Assembly: GCA_023461275.1 (NCBI GenBank) | Contig: JAEYMI010000054.1 | Location: 32,578-96,577, forward strand | Direction: 5' to 3' | Length of the DNA stretch: 64,000 nucleotides | Origin: Actinomycetes bacterium | GTDB lineage: Bacteria > Actinomycetota > Actinomycetes > Mycobacteriales > Mycobacteriaceae | Shown: positions 1 through 8,271 of the stretch, piece after piece | Layout of the letters: every line of letters begins with the position of its first letter | Numbering within the stretch: the first letter of the stretch is position 1 | Notes under the pieces: model-generated | Told to the model about the DNA's origin: nothing | The model's input: the letters and a program-made list of their open reading frames with translations, nothing else | Databases searched by the model: none | Made by a program: the position numbers and the translations under genes

Positions 1-1
1 G

Positions 2-361
2 ACTTTCCACAAGGAAGAGTGCGAGAACGAGACCCGTGGACAGTGGTACCTACGTCAGATGCTCGGCTCGGCCAACATTGAGGGCAGCGACCTGTTCCAC
101 ATCATGAGCGGCAACCTGTCGCATCAGATCGAACACCACCTCTACCCCGACATCCCCGCCTTCCGCTACCCGGAGATGGCTGCCGAGGTGCGCGAGATCT
201 GCGAACGCTACGGCCTGCCGTACAACACCGGATCGCTGTCACATCAGCTGACGTCGACGTGGAAGAAGATCGCGAAACTCTCGCTGCCGAACTTCATGAC
301 CCGCGACGACAACGACATCGTGCTGCACATTGAGCGGGATAAGGACGCCGGAGCCGCGTGA
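2..361 (+). CDS. Fatty acid desaturase, C-terminal part (start outside window)
   Basis: The last 119 residues of a membrane fatty-acid desaturase; the reading frame is open from the window edge. It carries HQIEHHLYP, the third histidine box (HxxHH) that helps bind the di-iron centre. The cytoplasmic tail that follows (RYPEMAAEVREIC, LPYNTGS) is of the kind seen in actinobacterial DesA3/linoleoyl-CoA-type enzymes. That family uses O2 and reductase-supplied electrons to put a double bond into an acyl chain at the membrane. The first two histidine boxes and the membrane segments lie before base 1, so regiospecificity cannot be judged. A hairpin at 383-429 closes the transcript. Confidence 0.85.
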   Translation, partial: TFHKEECENETRGQWYLRQMLGSANIEGSDLFHIMSGNLSHQIEHHLYPDIPAFRYPEMAAEVREICERYGLPYNTGSLSHQLTSTWKKIAKLSLPNFMTRDDNDIVLHIERDKDAGAA

Positions 362-382
362 GCCGAAGCTACTAGACCGGTA

Positions 383-429
383 GGGTCGGATGGCAGGAGA
401 CCGCCCCGTGGTGGCCCTCCATCCGACCC
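383..429. terminator. Inverted repeat after the desaturase gene
   Basis: Perfect 11-bp arms (GGGTCGGATGG at 383-393, CCATCCGACCC at 419-429) around a 25-base loop, 22 bases after the desaturase stop. There is no clear T-tract, which is common for actinobacterial terminators. A protein-binding role is not excluded. Confidence 0.5.
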
Positions 430-472
430 CGCCGCGACACCCCAGCCGCGACGCCGACGAAAACCGGAGACG

Positions 473-817
473 ATGGTCGACCGTATTGAGAGCAGCAAGG
501 ACATTGCCCAGGAGGTCGTCGAATCCACCGCTACCCACGTAGGGCGGATCGCGACGATCATCACCCGTGCCGTCGCCGACGTAGCGCGCGAGATCGGCGA
601 AATCATCACCGACGGCTTCGAGATGCGCGACGCGGCACGCAAGGCACGACTCGACGAAGAACGTGTGTCTGACCTGGCCAGTAGCCGCGCCGTCGACGAT
701 CTCGACGACGACGGCGCTGACCTCGATGACCTCGATGCCGAGTTCGACCTGGAAGCTGCCGGTGAGCAACCCGCGCTGCCGAGCGCCGCACCGAAAGCCG
801 AGCTCGAGCAAGACTGA
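473..817 (+). CDS. Small acidic protein of unknown function
   Basis: A 114-residue soluble protein that I do not recognise. The first 70 residues look helical and amphipathic (VVESTATHVGRIATIITRAV, then REIGEIITDGFEMRDAARKAR). The second half is very rich in Asp and Glu (DDLDDDGADLDDLDAEFDLE). No membrane segment, signal peptide or catalytic motif is visible. It lies 111 bases after the desaturase and about 100 bases before the DUF4395 gene, on the same strand, but the hairpin before it suggests separate transcription. Coding is supported by codon phase and by the lack of a competing frame. The opposite-strand frames over the same region look like mirror shadows. Confidence 0.6.
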   Translation: MVDRIESSKDIAQEVVESTATHVGRIATIITRAVADVAREIGEIITDGFEMRDAARKARLDEERVSDLASSRAVDDLDDDGADLDDLDAEFDLEAAGEQPALPSAAPKAELEQD

Positions 818-919
818 GCTCAGGGTCGGTATTCCTTTACGTTCACGGTGGGCACAACCTTTGTTCCGCAGGTCAGAGATCGTTACGCTCAGCAGCTGAT
901 CTGCCCAGGAGGTTCTTCG

Positions 920-1426
920 ATGCCCGCACCGTCAGTGCTCACCTTTCCCAATCCCGTCAACGACTACGCGGCGCGTTCCACCGCCGGATTGGTGATCGCG
1001 CTCGCGATCGTGGCGATCGTCGTCAACCACCCCGTCGTCTACGCACTGCTCGCCATCGGCTTCCTGCTGCGCGTGATGGCCGGCCCCAAGCTCTCGCCGT
1101 TCGGCCAGCTGTCGGTGCGCTTCATCGTTCCCAAGATCTGGAAGAAGACCAAGCTCGTCCCCGGCCCGCCCAAGCGTTTCGCGCAGACCATCGGTCTGGC
1201 GTTCAGCGGAACCGCTCTGGTGCTGTCGCTGCTGGGCTTCGGGCTCGCGGCGCAGATCGTCGTCGGCCTCCTGATCGGCGCGGCCTTCCTGGAGTTCGCG
1301 TTCGGATTCTGCCTGGGCTGCACCATCTTCGGCTACCTGCAGCGCTGGGGCGTCATCCCCGACGATGTCTGCAAGGCCTGCAACAACATCTCCCTGCGTC
1401 AGCCCACCGAGGTCGCGTCGAGCTGA
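920..1426 (+). CDS. DUF4395 family membrane protein
   Basis: A 168-residue integral membrane protein of the DUF4395 type. The start at 920 is chosen for the AGGAGG eleven bases upstream; an in-frame start at 848 has no such signal. Features: FPNPVNDYAARS at the N-terminus, two hydrophobic segments near residues 20-50 with a GPKLSPFGQLSVR loop after them, a third and fourth segment at about 95-140, and the Cys-containing CLGCTIFGYLQRWGV typical of the family. A CKAC pair lies near the C-terminus. DUF4395 genes often sit beside sulfurtransferase or thioredoxin genes, but no such partner is visible here, so function is unknown. Confidence 0.8.
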   Translation: MPAPSVLTFPNPVNDYAARSTAGLVIALAIVAIVVNHPVVYALLAIGFLLRVMAGPKLSPFGQLSVRFIVPKIWKKTKLVPGPPKRFAQTIGLAFSGTALVLSLLGFGLAAQIVVGLLIGAAFLEFAFGFCLGCTIFGYLQRWGVIPDDVCKACNNISLRQPTEVASS

Positions 1427-1457
1427 TTGCTCGGTCCGGTTCTGCAAGACTGAACGC

Positions 1458-2090
1458 GTGTCACAACCCGGGTACGACGCGCTCGCGGCCCTGTACGCCG
1501 ACACCTTTCCGACGCCCTACCAGAGCCCACTCGAGTCGCACGCCGTCGCATGCTTCGCCGATGCTGTTGTTGGACAGGCGATTGCGGGCACAGTCATCGA
1601 CGTCGGGTCCGGAGTCGGGCATGTGACCGCCGAACTATCCCGACTCGGCCTCGACGTCGTCGGTGTGGAGCCGAGTTCCGGGATGCGTGCCATCGCACAG
1701 TCGACCTATCCGGACTGTCGTTTCATCGAGGACGACGCACATCTGGCCGGCCCGGCCGCGGGCATCCGCGTCGGCGCCATCCTTGCTCGATACAGCTTGA
1801 TCCACGTCGACCCGACTACCTTGCCCGAGATCGTGGAGACCTGGGCGGCAAGGGTTTCCGACGGCGGACATCTGTTGATCGCCGGACAAGCACTCGACAC
1901 CGAGGGCCATGCGGAGTTCGACCATCGGGTCGCGCGGGCGTGGCGCTGGAATCCCGACGCTCTCGCCACCATCCTGCGAGATGCGGGCTTCGACGAGGCA
2001 TGGCGAATGATCAGCCGACCCGACGCGGAGCACCGCTTTCCCGAGTTCCATCTGCTTGCCGTGCGCCAAACACGGGCCCGTAGCCTCTGA
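1458..2090 (+). CDS. SAM-dependent methyltransferase (class I)
   Basis: A 210-residue cytosolic methyltransferase. Motif I is VIDVGSGVGHVTAEL, which binds S-adenosylmethionine. The acidic end of strand 2 follows (VVGVEPSSGM), and a motif II-like stretch (IRVGAILARYSLIHV) precedes the SAM-fold C-terminal half. The GTG at 1458 gives MSQPGYDALAALYADTFPT, a usual beginning for this group; the longer frame from 1365 overlaps the DUF4395 gene by 62 bases and encodes Arg/Ser-rich sequence, so it is rejected. The acetyltransferase start follows after 3 bases, so the two are probably cotranscribed. The substrate is unknown. Confidence 0.8.
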   Translation: MSQPGYDALAALYADTFPTPYQSPLESHAVACFADAVVGQAIAGTVIDVGSGVGHVTAELSRLGLDVVGVEPSSGMRAIAQSTYPDCRFIEDDAHLAGPAAGIRVGAILARYSLIHVDPTTLPEIVETWAARVSDGGHLLIAGQALDTEGHAEFDHRVARAWRWNPDALATILRDAGFDEAWRMISRPDAEHRFPEFHLLAVRQTRARSL

Positions 2091-2093
2091 TCC

Positions 2094-2606
2094 ATGCCGT
2101 CGAAACCTGTTGTGTCACTGCGCCCGTCGCGACCTGAGGATGCCGACGACATGCGGCAGCTCGTCCGCGAGGCGTACGTGCAGTATGTCGATCGCATCGG
2201 TCGCGAACCCGCGCCGATGACCGTCGACTACGAGCTGGTCGCGGCGTGTGGTCGGTGCGTGCTCGCCACGACAGGGGAATCCCTGGTCGGTCTGGTGGTA
2301 TGGGATGTCGAGGACGATGCGGTGCTGATCGAGAACGTCGCCGTCTCGCCGAGTGCGCAGGGCGGGAGCATCGGGGCCAGGCTGCTCGGCTATGCCGAGC
2401 GGGTCGCCCGCGCAGCCGGACGCGCCCGACTGCGGCTATACACCAACGAAGCGATGACGGAGAACCTCGACTACTACCCGCGACGAGGCTACGTCGAGAC
2501 GCATCGCGCCACCGAGCATGGCTTTGCGCGAGTGTTCTTCGAGAAGGAGCTACACCCATCAGCACCATCTCCGACACTCCCCTCCTCTGACCTCCCAAAG
2601 CCTTGA
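2094..2606 (+). CDS. GNAT family N-acetyltransferase
   Basis: A 170-residue GNAT enzyme that would transfer acetyl from acetyl-CoA to an amine. It shows the usual order: RPSRPEDADDMRQLVREAY at the N-terminus, a core strand (GLVVWDVEDDAVLIENVAVSP), then the acetyl-CoA pyrophosphate-binding turn SAQGGSIGARLLGYAE, and a late strand (ARLRLYTNEAMTENLDYYPRRGY) that includes the YxRRGY signature. It starts 3 bases after the methyltransferase stop, which suggests translational coupling. The substrate is not predictable from sequence. Confidence 0.85.
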   Translation: MPSKPVVSLRPSRPEDADDMRQLVREAYVQYVDRIGREPAPMTVDYELVAACGRCVLATTGESLVGLVVWDVEDDAVLIENVAVSPSAQGGSIGARLLGYAERVARAAGRARLRLYTNEAMTENLDYYPRRGYVETHRATEHGFARVFFEKELHPSAPSPTLPSSDLPKP

Positions 2607-2684
2607 AGAAACCGCCAAATGTAATGGGAGACATGCGGTAGAGTTCCACCCGGGCGGGGCCGGAGAACCAGAACGGGTGAATCG

Positions 2685-3812
2685 ATGAGGTCGTTCCGCG
2701 CGCTGTCGAATGCCGGTATCGTTATCGCGGCAGCCACGACGATCGGCTTTGCCACGACGACGTCGTCCGCGGCACTCTCCCCCACCTCGATAGCACCGGC
2801 GTCGTCGAACGCCTCGGCGGTCCATGCACTTTGGGCCGACCACCCGGACGTGGTGCACCTCGTAGCGCCGGCAGCCCCCTTCACCCCGCCGCTCACGACG
2901 CCCTCAGGCGGCATCTACATCACCGCCGCCGACGTTGAGGAGTTCATTCGAGACCTGAATTATGCTGCCGCACATGCCGGCCCGGAGCTTCGACACCTGG
3001 CCGCACGGCTGCGGACCGACATCGCACGAATCCCCAGCCGGGTACCCGACCAATTCTCGCCAGTCGCGGTGGCAACTGTGGTCGCCACCGCAGCACCGCG
3101 CGGGAACGCAGCGCCGTTGATCCAGGTGCACGACCTCCTCGTCACCGTCACCTTCGAGATGCTCGTCTCGATCGATCCGCAGAACGGTCTGCGGGTGTTC
3201 GGCCCCGCGGGCATCTTGTGGATCGGCAACGGCGCCGACGGCAACGCCGGCCATCACGGCGGTGAAGATGGCGGACTGCTCTACGGCAACGGCGGCAACG
3301 GATTTGACGGAGGAAACGGAGGAAATGCCGGCCTGTGGGGCAATGGCGGGCAGGGCGGTAACGCATTGCGCGTCGCCGCGAATGGTGGCGATGGTGGCCG
3401 TGGAGGCTGGCTGGTCGGCAATGACGGGCAGGGCGGCAACGTCGTCGCCACCACCGACGACGAGCCTGCCGCCGCGGTCGGTCGGGGCGGCAAGCCGGGC
3501 TTCATCGGAAACGACGGCCGCGACGGCACGACGACACCGGCAACGGACACGCCGCAAACCCTCACGGACACAACATCTCCGGCGTCAGACAACACTCGCG
3601 TGAAAGTTCAGGGGGTGAAGGTTCCGAAGGCCGGCCTTCCCAAGGCCGCCGATCAGAAGACTTCAGACGATGCGACCGGCGACGATGCGAGCACCGAGCG
3701 ACAGTCGCAGTCAGAGCCCGGCACGGTCACCGACAACTCATCGACAGATACCGGCCGCACGCAGGAATCCCACTCCCCGACGGCCGATACGAATCCGCCC
3801 TCTGAGCACTAG
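2685..3812 (+). CDS. Secreted Gly/Asn-rich (PGRS-like) protein
   Basis: A 375-residue exported protein. The N-terminus is a signal peptide (MRSFRALSNAGIVIAAATTI, then small residues with TSSA cleavage-like sites). Residues about 65-180 form a helical domain (ITAADVEEFIRDLNYAAAHA). Residues about 180-280 are a repetitive region of GNGG, GGNGG and GGDGG units containing DNGQGGN-type turns, much like the PGRS domain of mycobacterial PE_PGRS proteins. The C-terminus is a Thr/Ser/Asp-rich tail. No PE domain (Pro-Glu near residue 8) is present, so it is not a canonical PE_PGRS. It ends against ppx on the other strand, sharing a CTAG. Likely cell-surface or secreted; role unknown. Confidence 0.75.
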   Translation: MRSFRALSNAGIVIAAATTIGFATTTSSAALSPTSIAPASSNASAVHALWADHPDVVHLVAPAAPFTPPLTTPSGGIYITAADVEEFIRDLNYAAAHAGPELRHLAARLRTDIARIPSRVPDQFSPVAVATVVATAAPRGNAAPLIQVHDLLVTVTFEMLVSIDPQNGLRVFGPAGILWIGNGADGNAGHHGGEDGGLLYGNGGNGFDGGNGGNAGLWGNGGQGGNALRVAANGGDGGRGGWLVGNDGQGGNVVATTDDEPAAAVGRGGKPGFIGNDGRDGTTTPATDTPQTLTDTTSPASDNTRVKVQGVKVPKAGLPKAADQKTSDDATGDDASTERQSQSEPGTVTDNSSTDTGRTQESHSPTADTNPPSEH

Positions 3813-4786
3813 TCGAGCAGCCCGAGCGCGATCCCGTCGAGGATGTCGTGCTCGCTGACCACTAGCTCGGAAATCCCTGCGCGACTGGCGAATTCACCGG
3901 CCAACTCGATGGCGACGAGTGATCCGCCGCCGATGACGTCGACCCGGCCCGGGTGCATCGGACCCAGCTCGGCCCGTTCGGCACGCGGCATCGCGATCAC
4001 CGTGCGGCAGAGTTCGTCGAGCTCGGTCAGCGGCACCCGCGAGAGGTGGATGGCTTCGGGATCGTAAGTGGCCAGCCCGGCATGCAGCGCCGCGAGCGTG
4101 GTGAATGTGCCGGCGACGCCGACCCAGGTGCGCGCACCTTCGACCGGCACCGCGGCAAAGGCTTCGGCCAGACGTGATCGCACGAATGCCTGACCGTCGG
4201 CAATCTCGTCGGGCGTCGGTGGGTCGGAATGCAGGGAACGTTCGGTCAGCCGAACGCAGCCGATGTCGGCGGAGTACGCCGCATCGACCCGATCCCCTTC
4301 CCCAACAACAACTTCCGTCGAACCGCCACCGAGATCGGTGACGACAAACGGCCCCTGCGCGGGATCGAGGTCGCCGACGGCACCGCGAAACGACAATGCA
4401 GCCTCCTCGGTACCGGTGATCACCTCGGCGACCGCACCGTCCTCTCCCGAACCCCCGACTTCTGATCCCCCGACGACCGACCCGAGCAGCTCGCGGGTCA
4501 TGTCGAAGAACACGTCACGGTTGGCGGCATCACGCGTCGCTGACGTCGCAACCATCCGAAGTCGTTGCACACCAAGAGATTTCATCGTCTCGACGTAGTC
4601 GGCCAGGGCGCTCCGGGTGCGTTCGATCGCCTCGTCGGCGAACTGGCCCGTGGCGTCGACGCCCTGCCCGAGCCGGACGATGCGCATCTCACGATGCAGG
4701 TCGACGAGCTTGCCGTCGGGGCCGGGACGGGCGACCAGCAGGCGGATCGAGTTGGTGCCGCAATCGACGGCTCCGACGACGGTCAT
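3809..4786 (-). CDS. ppx: Exopolyphosphatase / pppGpp phosphohydrolase (Ppx/GppA)
   Basis: A 325-residue ASKHA-fold phosphatase that releases phosphate from polyphosphate or pppGpp. The phosphate-1 loop is AVDCGTNSIRLLVA at the N-terminus, the phosphate-2 loop is FVVTDLGGGSTEVVVGE, and the C-terminal part has DVIGGGSLVA. The start at 4786 overlaps the DUF501 stop as ATGA; a longer frame to 4933 reads Arg/Gly-rich sequence and is rejected. It is the last gene of the eno-ftsB-DUF501-ppx run, matching Rv1026 (ppx2) by position. The short form, without an HD domain, is the mycobacterial type. Confidence 0.93.
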   Translation of the reverse strand: MTVVGAVDCGTNSIRLLVARPGPDGKLVDLHREMRIVRLGQGVDATGQFADEAIERTRSALADYVETMKSLGVQRLRMVATSATRDAANRDVFFDMTRELLGSVVGGSEVGGSGEDGAVAEVITGTEEAALSFRGAVGDLDPAQGPFVVTDLGGGSTEVVVGEGDRVDAAYSADIGCVRLTERSLHSDPPTPDEIADGQAFVRSRLAEAFAAVPVEGARTWVGVAGTFTTLAALHAGLATYDPEAIHLSRVPLTELDELCRTVIAMPRAERAELGPMHPGRVDVIGGGSLVAIELAGEFASRAGISELVVSEHDILDGIALGLLD

Positions 4787-5310
4787 GCGTCGGGACCGGC
4801 AATGCGTGGCCAGTCGGCCGGAATCGCCGTGCCGCGCAACGGGCCCACTGCGGCCAACGCCACCGCCTCGTCGCCGAGCGGATTGACTCCCGGACCCTTC
4901 GCCAGCGAATGCGCGATCAGCACGTGCAGGCACTTCACCCGGTCGGGCATGCCACCGCCGGTGAAATCGGTTCCGAGACTTTCGATTTCGTTTCGCTCGG
5001 CCAGGTAGGACTCGTGTGCCCGCCGATAGCCCGCGGCCAACTCCTCGTCCTCGGCGAGCCGAGCGGTCATCTCCCGCATGACGCCGTCGGACTCCAGGCG
5101 GCTCGCCTCAGCGGTCAACCGGGGATCGGTCAGGTAGTACAGCGTCGGAAACGGGGTGCCGTCGGGCAGTCGCGGCGCGGTCTTGACCACCGCGGGCCGA
5201 CCGTCGGGCGTGCGATAACTGACTTCGATGACCCCGCGTGGTTCACGCCCCAACTGCTCGGCGATGACCGCGAGATCGGCATCGGAAACACTCAACGCGT
5301 CAACACTCAC
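4783..5310 (-). CDS. DUF501 domain protein
   Basis: A 175-residue cytosolic protein of the actinobacterial DUF501 family, function unknown. Recognisable pieces are IAEQLGREPRGVIEVSYR, GTPFPTLYYLTDPRL, TAEASRLES and the central TDFTGGGMPDRVKCLHVLIAHSLAKG. The family invariably sits next to the DivIC/FtsB-like gene and Ppx. The GTG start at 5310 overlaps the ftsB stop by 4 bases; its own stop overlaps the ppx start. The tight coupling suggests the three proteins are made together. Upstream in-frame codons (to 5373) lie inside ftsB and are not used. Confidence 0.9.
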   Translation of the reverse strand: MSVDALSVSDADLAVIAEQLGREPRGVIEVSYRTPDGRPAVVKTAPRLPDGTPFPTLYYLTDPRLTAEASRLESDGVMREMTARLAEDEELAAGYRRAHESYLAERNEIESLGTDFTGGGMPDRVKCLHVLIAHSLAKGPGVNPLGDEAVALAAVGPLRGTAIPADWPRIAGPDA

Positions 5311-5972
5311 CTGGCTGCGGGGGGATTGGGAGCCGGCGGATTCGCGATGGAATCCCACAGGTTGCCGTACCACGGATTCGACGCACGCTCCTCGGCCTGC
5401 TTCTGGGCGGCCTTGCGGGCGTCGTCGTCGGGGAACATCATCACCAGCGGCGTCTCGCCGGGCTTCACGAACTGCAGGCGTTCACGCGCCTTGGCCTCGA
5501 TGTAGGCCGGGTCGTTCTGCTCGTTGACCTTCTGCTGATAGTCGGCCACCTGCCGGGCCAACTGCTGATTCGACGACCGCAGCTGATCGAACTCCGAACG
5601 CTGCGAGAAGTAGGTCCGCAACGGCATCGCCAACGTCAGGGCGACGACGCTGAGGACCAGCGCCAAGACCACCGCACGTTTGGTGTCCATGTTGGCCCAC
5701 CGTCGACGCAGACCGTGCGACGTGTCGCCGCCACGACGCGAACGGATCGGGCGAACATCATCGATCTGCAGATCATCGTGTTCACCGGTCTGGGTGACAC
5801 GATCCTCGACGGAATCGATTTCTGAGTCGTCGAAGTCAGCGACATCAAGGTCGTCAGAAGCATCGAACTCGTCGGAGGCATGAGAGCGGGACCGGGCGCG
5901 GTCGCGTGCAACCGACACCCGGTCCCCGTCACCCCGAGCACTTTTACGGGGCACCCCATGTCGAGCTGCCAT
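5307..5972 (-). CDS. ftsB: Septum formation initiator, FtsB/DivIC family
   Basis: A 221-residue bitopic membrane protein. The first 100 residues are a long, charged cytoplasmic region rich in Asp and Arg. One membrane helix follows (AVVLALVLSVVALTLAMPL), then an extracytoplasmic coiled coil (QLRSSNQQLARQVADYQQKV) and the family motif PAYIEAKARERLQFVKPGE. FtsB/DivIC proteins join FtsQ and FtsL in the divisome and help activate septal wall synthesis. The gene starts 13 bases after the eno stop and overlaps DUF501. It corresponds to Rv1024 by position. The proline-rich C-terminus (NPPAPNPPAAR) is a local extension. Confidence 0.88.
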   Translation of the reverse strand: MAARHGVPRKSARGDGDRVSVARDRARSRSHASDEFDASDDLDVADFDDSEIDSVEDRVTQTGEHDDLQIDDVRPIRSRRGGDTSHGLRRRWANMDTKRAVVLALVLSVVALTLAMPLRTYFSQRSEFDQLRSSNQQLARQVADYQQKVNEQNDPAYIEAKARERLQFVKPGETPLVMMFPDDDARKAAQKQAEERASNPWYGNLWDSIANPPAPNPPAAR

Positions 5973-5985
5973 GGGGACTAGCTAA

Positions 5986-7269
5986 TCACGAACCGAACGA
6001 GAACCGTGGGAAGGCGAGGTCCCCGGCATAGCGTGCCGCGTCGCCGAGGCCTTCCTCGATGCGCAGCAGCTGGTTGTACTTGGCGACGCGCTCACTGCGG
6101 GCCGGCGCACCGGTCTTGATCTGACCACAGCTACACGCGACGGCCAGGTCGGCGATGGTGGTGTCCTCGGTCTCGCCGGAACGGTGGCTCATCATCGTCT
6201 TGTAGCCGTTGTTGTGGGCCAGCGCGACGGCGTCGAGGGTCTCGGTCAGCGTGCCGATCTGGTTCACCTTCACCAGCAGCGCGTTGGCGATGCCCTTGGA
6301 GATGCCCTCCTCGAGACGCTCGGGGTTGGTGACGAACAGGTCGTCGCCGACGAGCTGAACCTTGTCGCCGACGGCTTCGGTGAGCTTGGCCCAACCATCC
6401 CAATCGTCCTCGGCCAGACCGTCTTCGATCGAGACGATCGGGAAGTCGGCGACGAGCTTCTCGTAGAACGGCACCATCTCGTCGCTGGTGAGCTTCTTGC
6501 CCTCCAGCGAGTAGAGGCCGTCCTTGAAGAACTCGGTCGACGCTGCGTCGAGCGCGATCACCACGTCCTTGCCGAAGCTGTAGCCGGCCTTGCCGACCGC
6601 TTCACCGATGACCTCGATGGCCGCGTCGGTGTTCGGCAGATCCGGGGCGAAACCGCCCTCGTCGCCGAGTGCGGTGGACATGCCCTTCTTGTGCAGCACC
6701 GACTTCAGCGCGTGGTAGACCTCGGCACCGCAGCGCAGCGCCTCCTTGAACGTCGGCGCACCGACCGGGGCGATCATGAATTCCTGGAAGTCGATGCCGT
6801 TGTCGGCATGCTCACCGCCGTTGATGATGTTCATCATCGGGACCGGCAGGATGTGCGCGTTGGGTCCGCCGATGTAGCGGAACAACGGCAGGCCGGCCGA
6901 TTCGGCAGCAGCCTTGGCGACGGCCAGCGAAACACCGAGCAGCGCGTTGGCGCCGATCCGGCCCTTGTCCGGTGTGCCGTCGCAGTCCAGCAGCGCCTGG
7001 TCGACGAGGCGCTGATCCTCGGCCTCGTTACCGATCACCGCGGGAGCGAGGTCGTTGAGAACACCCTCGACGGCCTTGGTGACACCCTTGCCCAGATAGC
7101 GGTCGCCGCCGTCACGGAGTTCGACGGCCTCGTGCTCACCCGTCGACGCACCCGACGGCACCGCGGCCCTGGTGAACGTGCCGTCGTCGAGAACCACCTC
7201 GACCTCGACAGTCGGGTTCCCGCGCGAGTCGAGAATCTCCCGTGCACCAACCTGCTCGATAATTGCCAC
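5986..7269 (-). CDS. eno: Enolase
   Basis: A 427-residue enolase that converts 2-phosphoglycerate to phosphoenolpyruvate in glycolysis. Clear signatures: REILDSRGNPTVEVEV, GASTGEHEAVELRDG (mobile loops), FQEFMIAP, the Mg2+ ligands in VIALDAAS, SIEDGLAEDDW and LVGDDLFVTN, the catalytic Lys in LVKVNQIGTLTE, and the SHRSGETEDTTIADLAVA signature. The GTG at 7269 gives VAIIEQVGAREIL, matching the usual start; an ATG 36 bases upstream would add an unusual 12-residue leader. It is first in the run with ftsB, DUF501 and ppx, and is preceded by the lpqU-like gene, as at Rv1022-Rv1023. Confidence 0.97.
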   Translation of the reverse strand: MAIIEQVGAREILDSRGNPTVEVEVVLDDGTFTRAAVPSGASTGEHEAVELRDGGDRYLGKGVTKAVEGVLNDLAPAVIGNEAEDQRLVDQALLDCDGTPDKGRIGANALLGVSLAVAKAAAESAGLPLFRYIGGPNAHILPVPMMNIINGGEHADNGIDFQEFMIAPVGAPTFKEALRCGAEVYHALKSVLHKKGMSTALGDEGGFAPDLPNTDAAIEVIGEAVGKAGYSFGKDVVIALDAASTEFFKDGLYSLEGKKLTSDEMVPFYEKLVADFPIVSIEDGLAEDDWDGWAKLTEAVGDKVQLVGDDLFVTNPERLEEGISKGIANALLVKVNQIGTLTETLDAVALAHNNGYKTMMSHRSGETEDTTIADLAVACSCGQIKTGAPARSERVAKYNQLLRIEEGLGDAARYAGDLAFPRFSFGS

Positions 7270-7371
7270 AGCTGTCGCCCCAATCGGTGGACTTGCCGAC
7301 ATCACCTCGACGCCGGCGGGTACGCGTCAAAGCCTAATCGCTGCGCGGTGCGAGCATGCGGCGAGCCGGAA

Positions 7372-8109
7372 TCAGTAGCTGACGTTCACCGAGTAGGCGT
7401 TCGCATGATCGCGGACGTCGAGCACGTACTGCATGGAGTTGTTGTAGACCTTGACCGCCTTCTCCCACCCCTCGGCGGTGGTCATGTCGCCGCCGGAGGA
7501 CACGCAGAGGTAGCGCGCCGCCGAGAGTGCGGCGTCGTCGATGTTGTCCGGATCGGCGCGACCGTCACCGTTGGCGTCGACGCCATAGCGTTTCCAGGTT
7601 TCCGGGATGAACTGGAACGGGCCCATCGCCCGATCATGGGTGGGGTCACCGTCGAGACGCCCGTTGTCGGTGTCGGGGATCTCCATGTTCCCGCTGGTGC
7701 CGTCGAGCGGTACGCCCCGGATCGGCGGAGACGTGTCACCGTTGGGTGCGATCTCGGTGCCGTGATGGGTGCCGTGCTTGGATTCGACGCCACCGATGCC
7801 GGCCAGCGTCGTCCACCACAGCCCGCACTCGGGGTGTTGCTGCCGCTGGATCTCGGCGGCGTTGCCGTAGGCCTCCATCGCGATGAACGGGATGCCGGTG
7901 GCCTCGGAGATCGGCCGGGCCCACTCGCGGAGCTGTTCAGCGGTCCGACCAGGTGCGTTGATGTTGATATAGGGCGTCGGAGCGCCGGCGCCCGGCGGAA
8001 TACCTTCCGGTATGTCGGGCCGCTTGAGCGACGGCAGATGCACACACGCCGACGCCGAGACCAAGACCGCCACTGCGATTGCGGCAATGCCCGCAGACCG
8101 CTGACCCAT
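7372..8109 (-). CDS. lpqU: Lytic transglycosylase lipoprotein (LpqU-like)
   Basis: A 245-residue lipoprotein. A short signal peptide ends in the lipobox VSASAC, so Cys22 would be acylated. The mature part is a lysozyme-like MltB-type fold: AGIGGVESKHG holds the likely catalytic Glu, followed by RAMGPFQFIPETWKRYGVD and DADGDGRADPDNI-like turns (here DANGDGRADPDNIDDAALSA). Such enzymes cut the N-acetylmuramic acid to N-acetylglucosamine bond of peptidoglycan. The start at 8109 is preferred over the ATG at 8151 because it puts the signal peptide at the N-terminus. Position and size match Rv1022 (lpqU) upstream of eno. Confidence 0.88.
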   Translation of the reverse strand: MGQRSAGIAAIAVAVLVSASACVHLPSLKRPDIPEGIPPGAGAPTPYININAPGRTAEQLREWARPISEATGIPFIAMEAYGNAAEIQRQQHPECGLWWTTLAGIGGVESKHGTHHGTEIAPNGDTSPPIRGVPLDGTSGNMEIPDTDNGRLDGDPTHDRAMGPFQFIPETWKRYGVDANGDGRADPDNIDDAALSAARYLCVSSGGDMTTAEGWEKAVKVYNNSMQYVLDVRDHANAYSVNVSY

Positions 8110-8243
8110 CACACACCACTTTCCACCCGCCCCCGAGTTCGACAACAGCACGGTCGGACGGGGACCTTCTACTCATATCCCAGTGAGAACTACGGACCAT
8201 ATTCGCAAGTTCCCGTGGTTTCACATTGATCGAGCCGCCCAGC

Positions 8244-8262
8244 GCAGCGTAGCCTTACCTCG
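8244..8262. promoter_or_regulatory. Candidate IdeR/DtxR iron box upstream of efeU
   Basis: Read on the minus strand, the 19 bases are CGAGGTAAGGCTACGCTGC. They match 12 of 19 positions of the IdeR/DtxR consensus as I recall it (TTAGGTTAGGCTAACCTAA), including the AGGT and AGGCTA blocks. The site ends 9 bases before the efeU ATG, where bound repressor would block transcription when iron is plentiful. The right half is weak. Confidence 0.5.
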
Positions 8263-8271
8263 TCAAGGCGA

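Noticed and set aside
6184..8229. 681-codon open frame on the plus strand across eno and the lpqU-like gene
   Set aside because: It is the mirror of two well-recognised minus-strand genes; its composition (rich in Arg, His, Val, Asp) is typical of antisense frames in GC-rich DNA.
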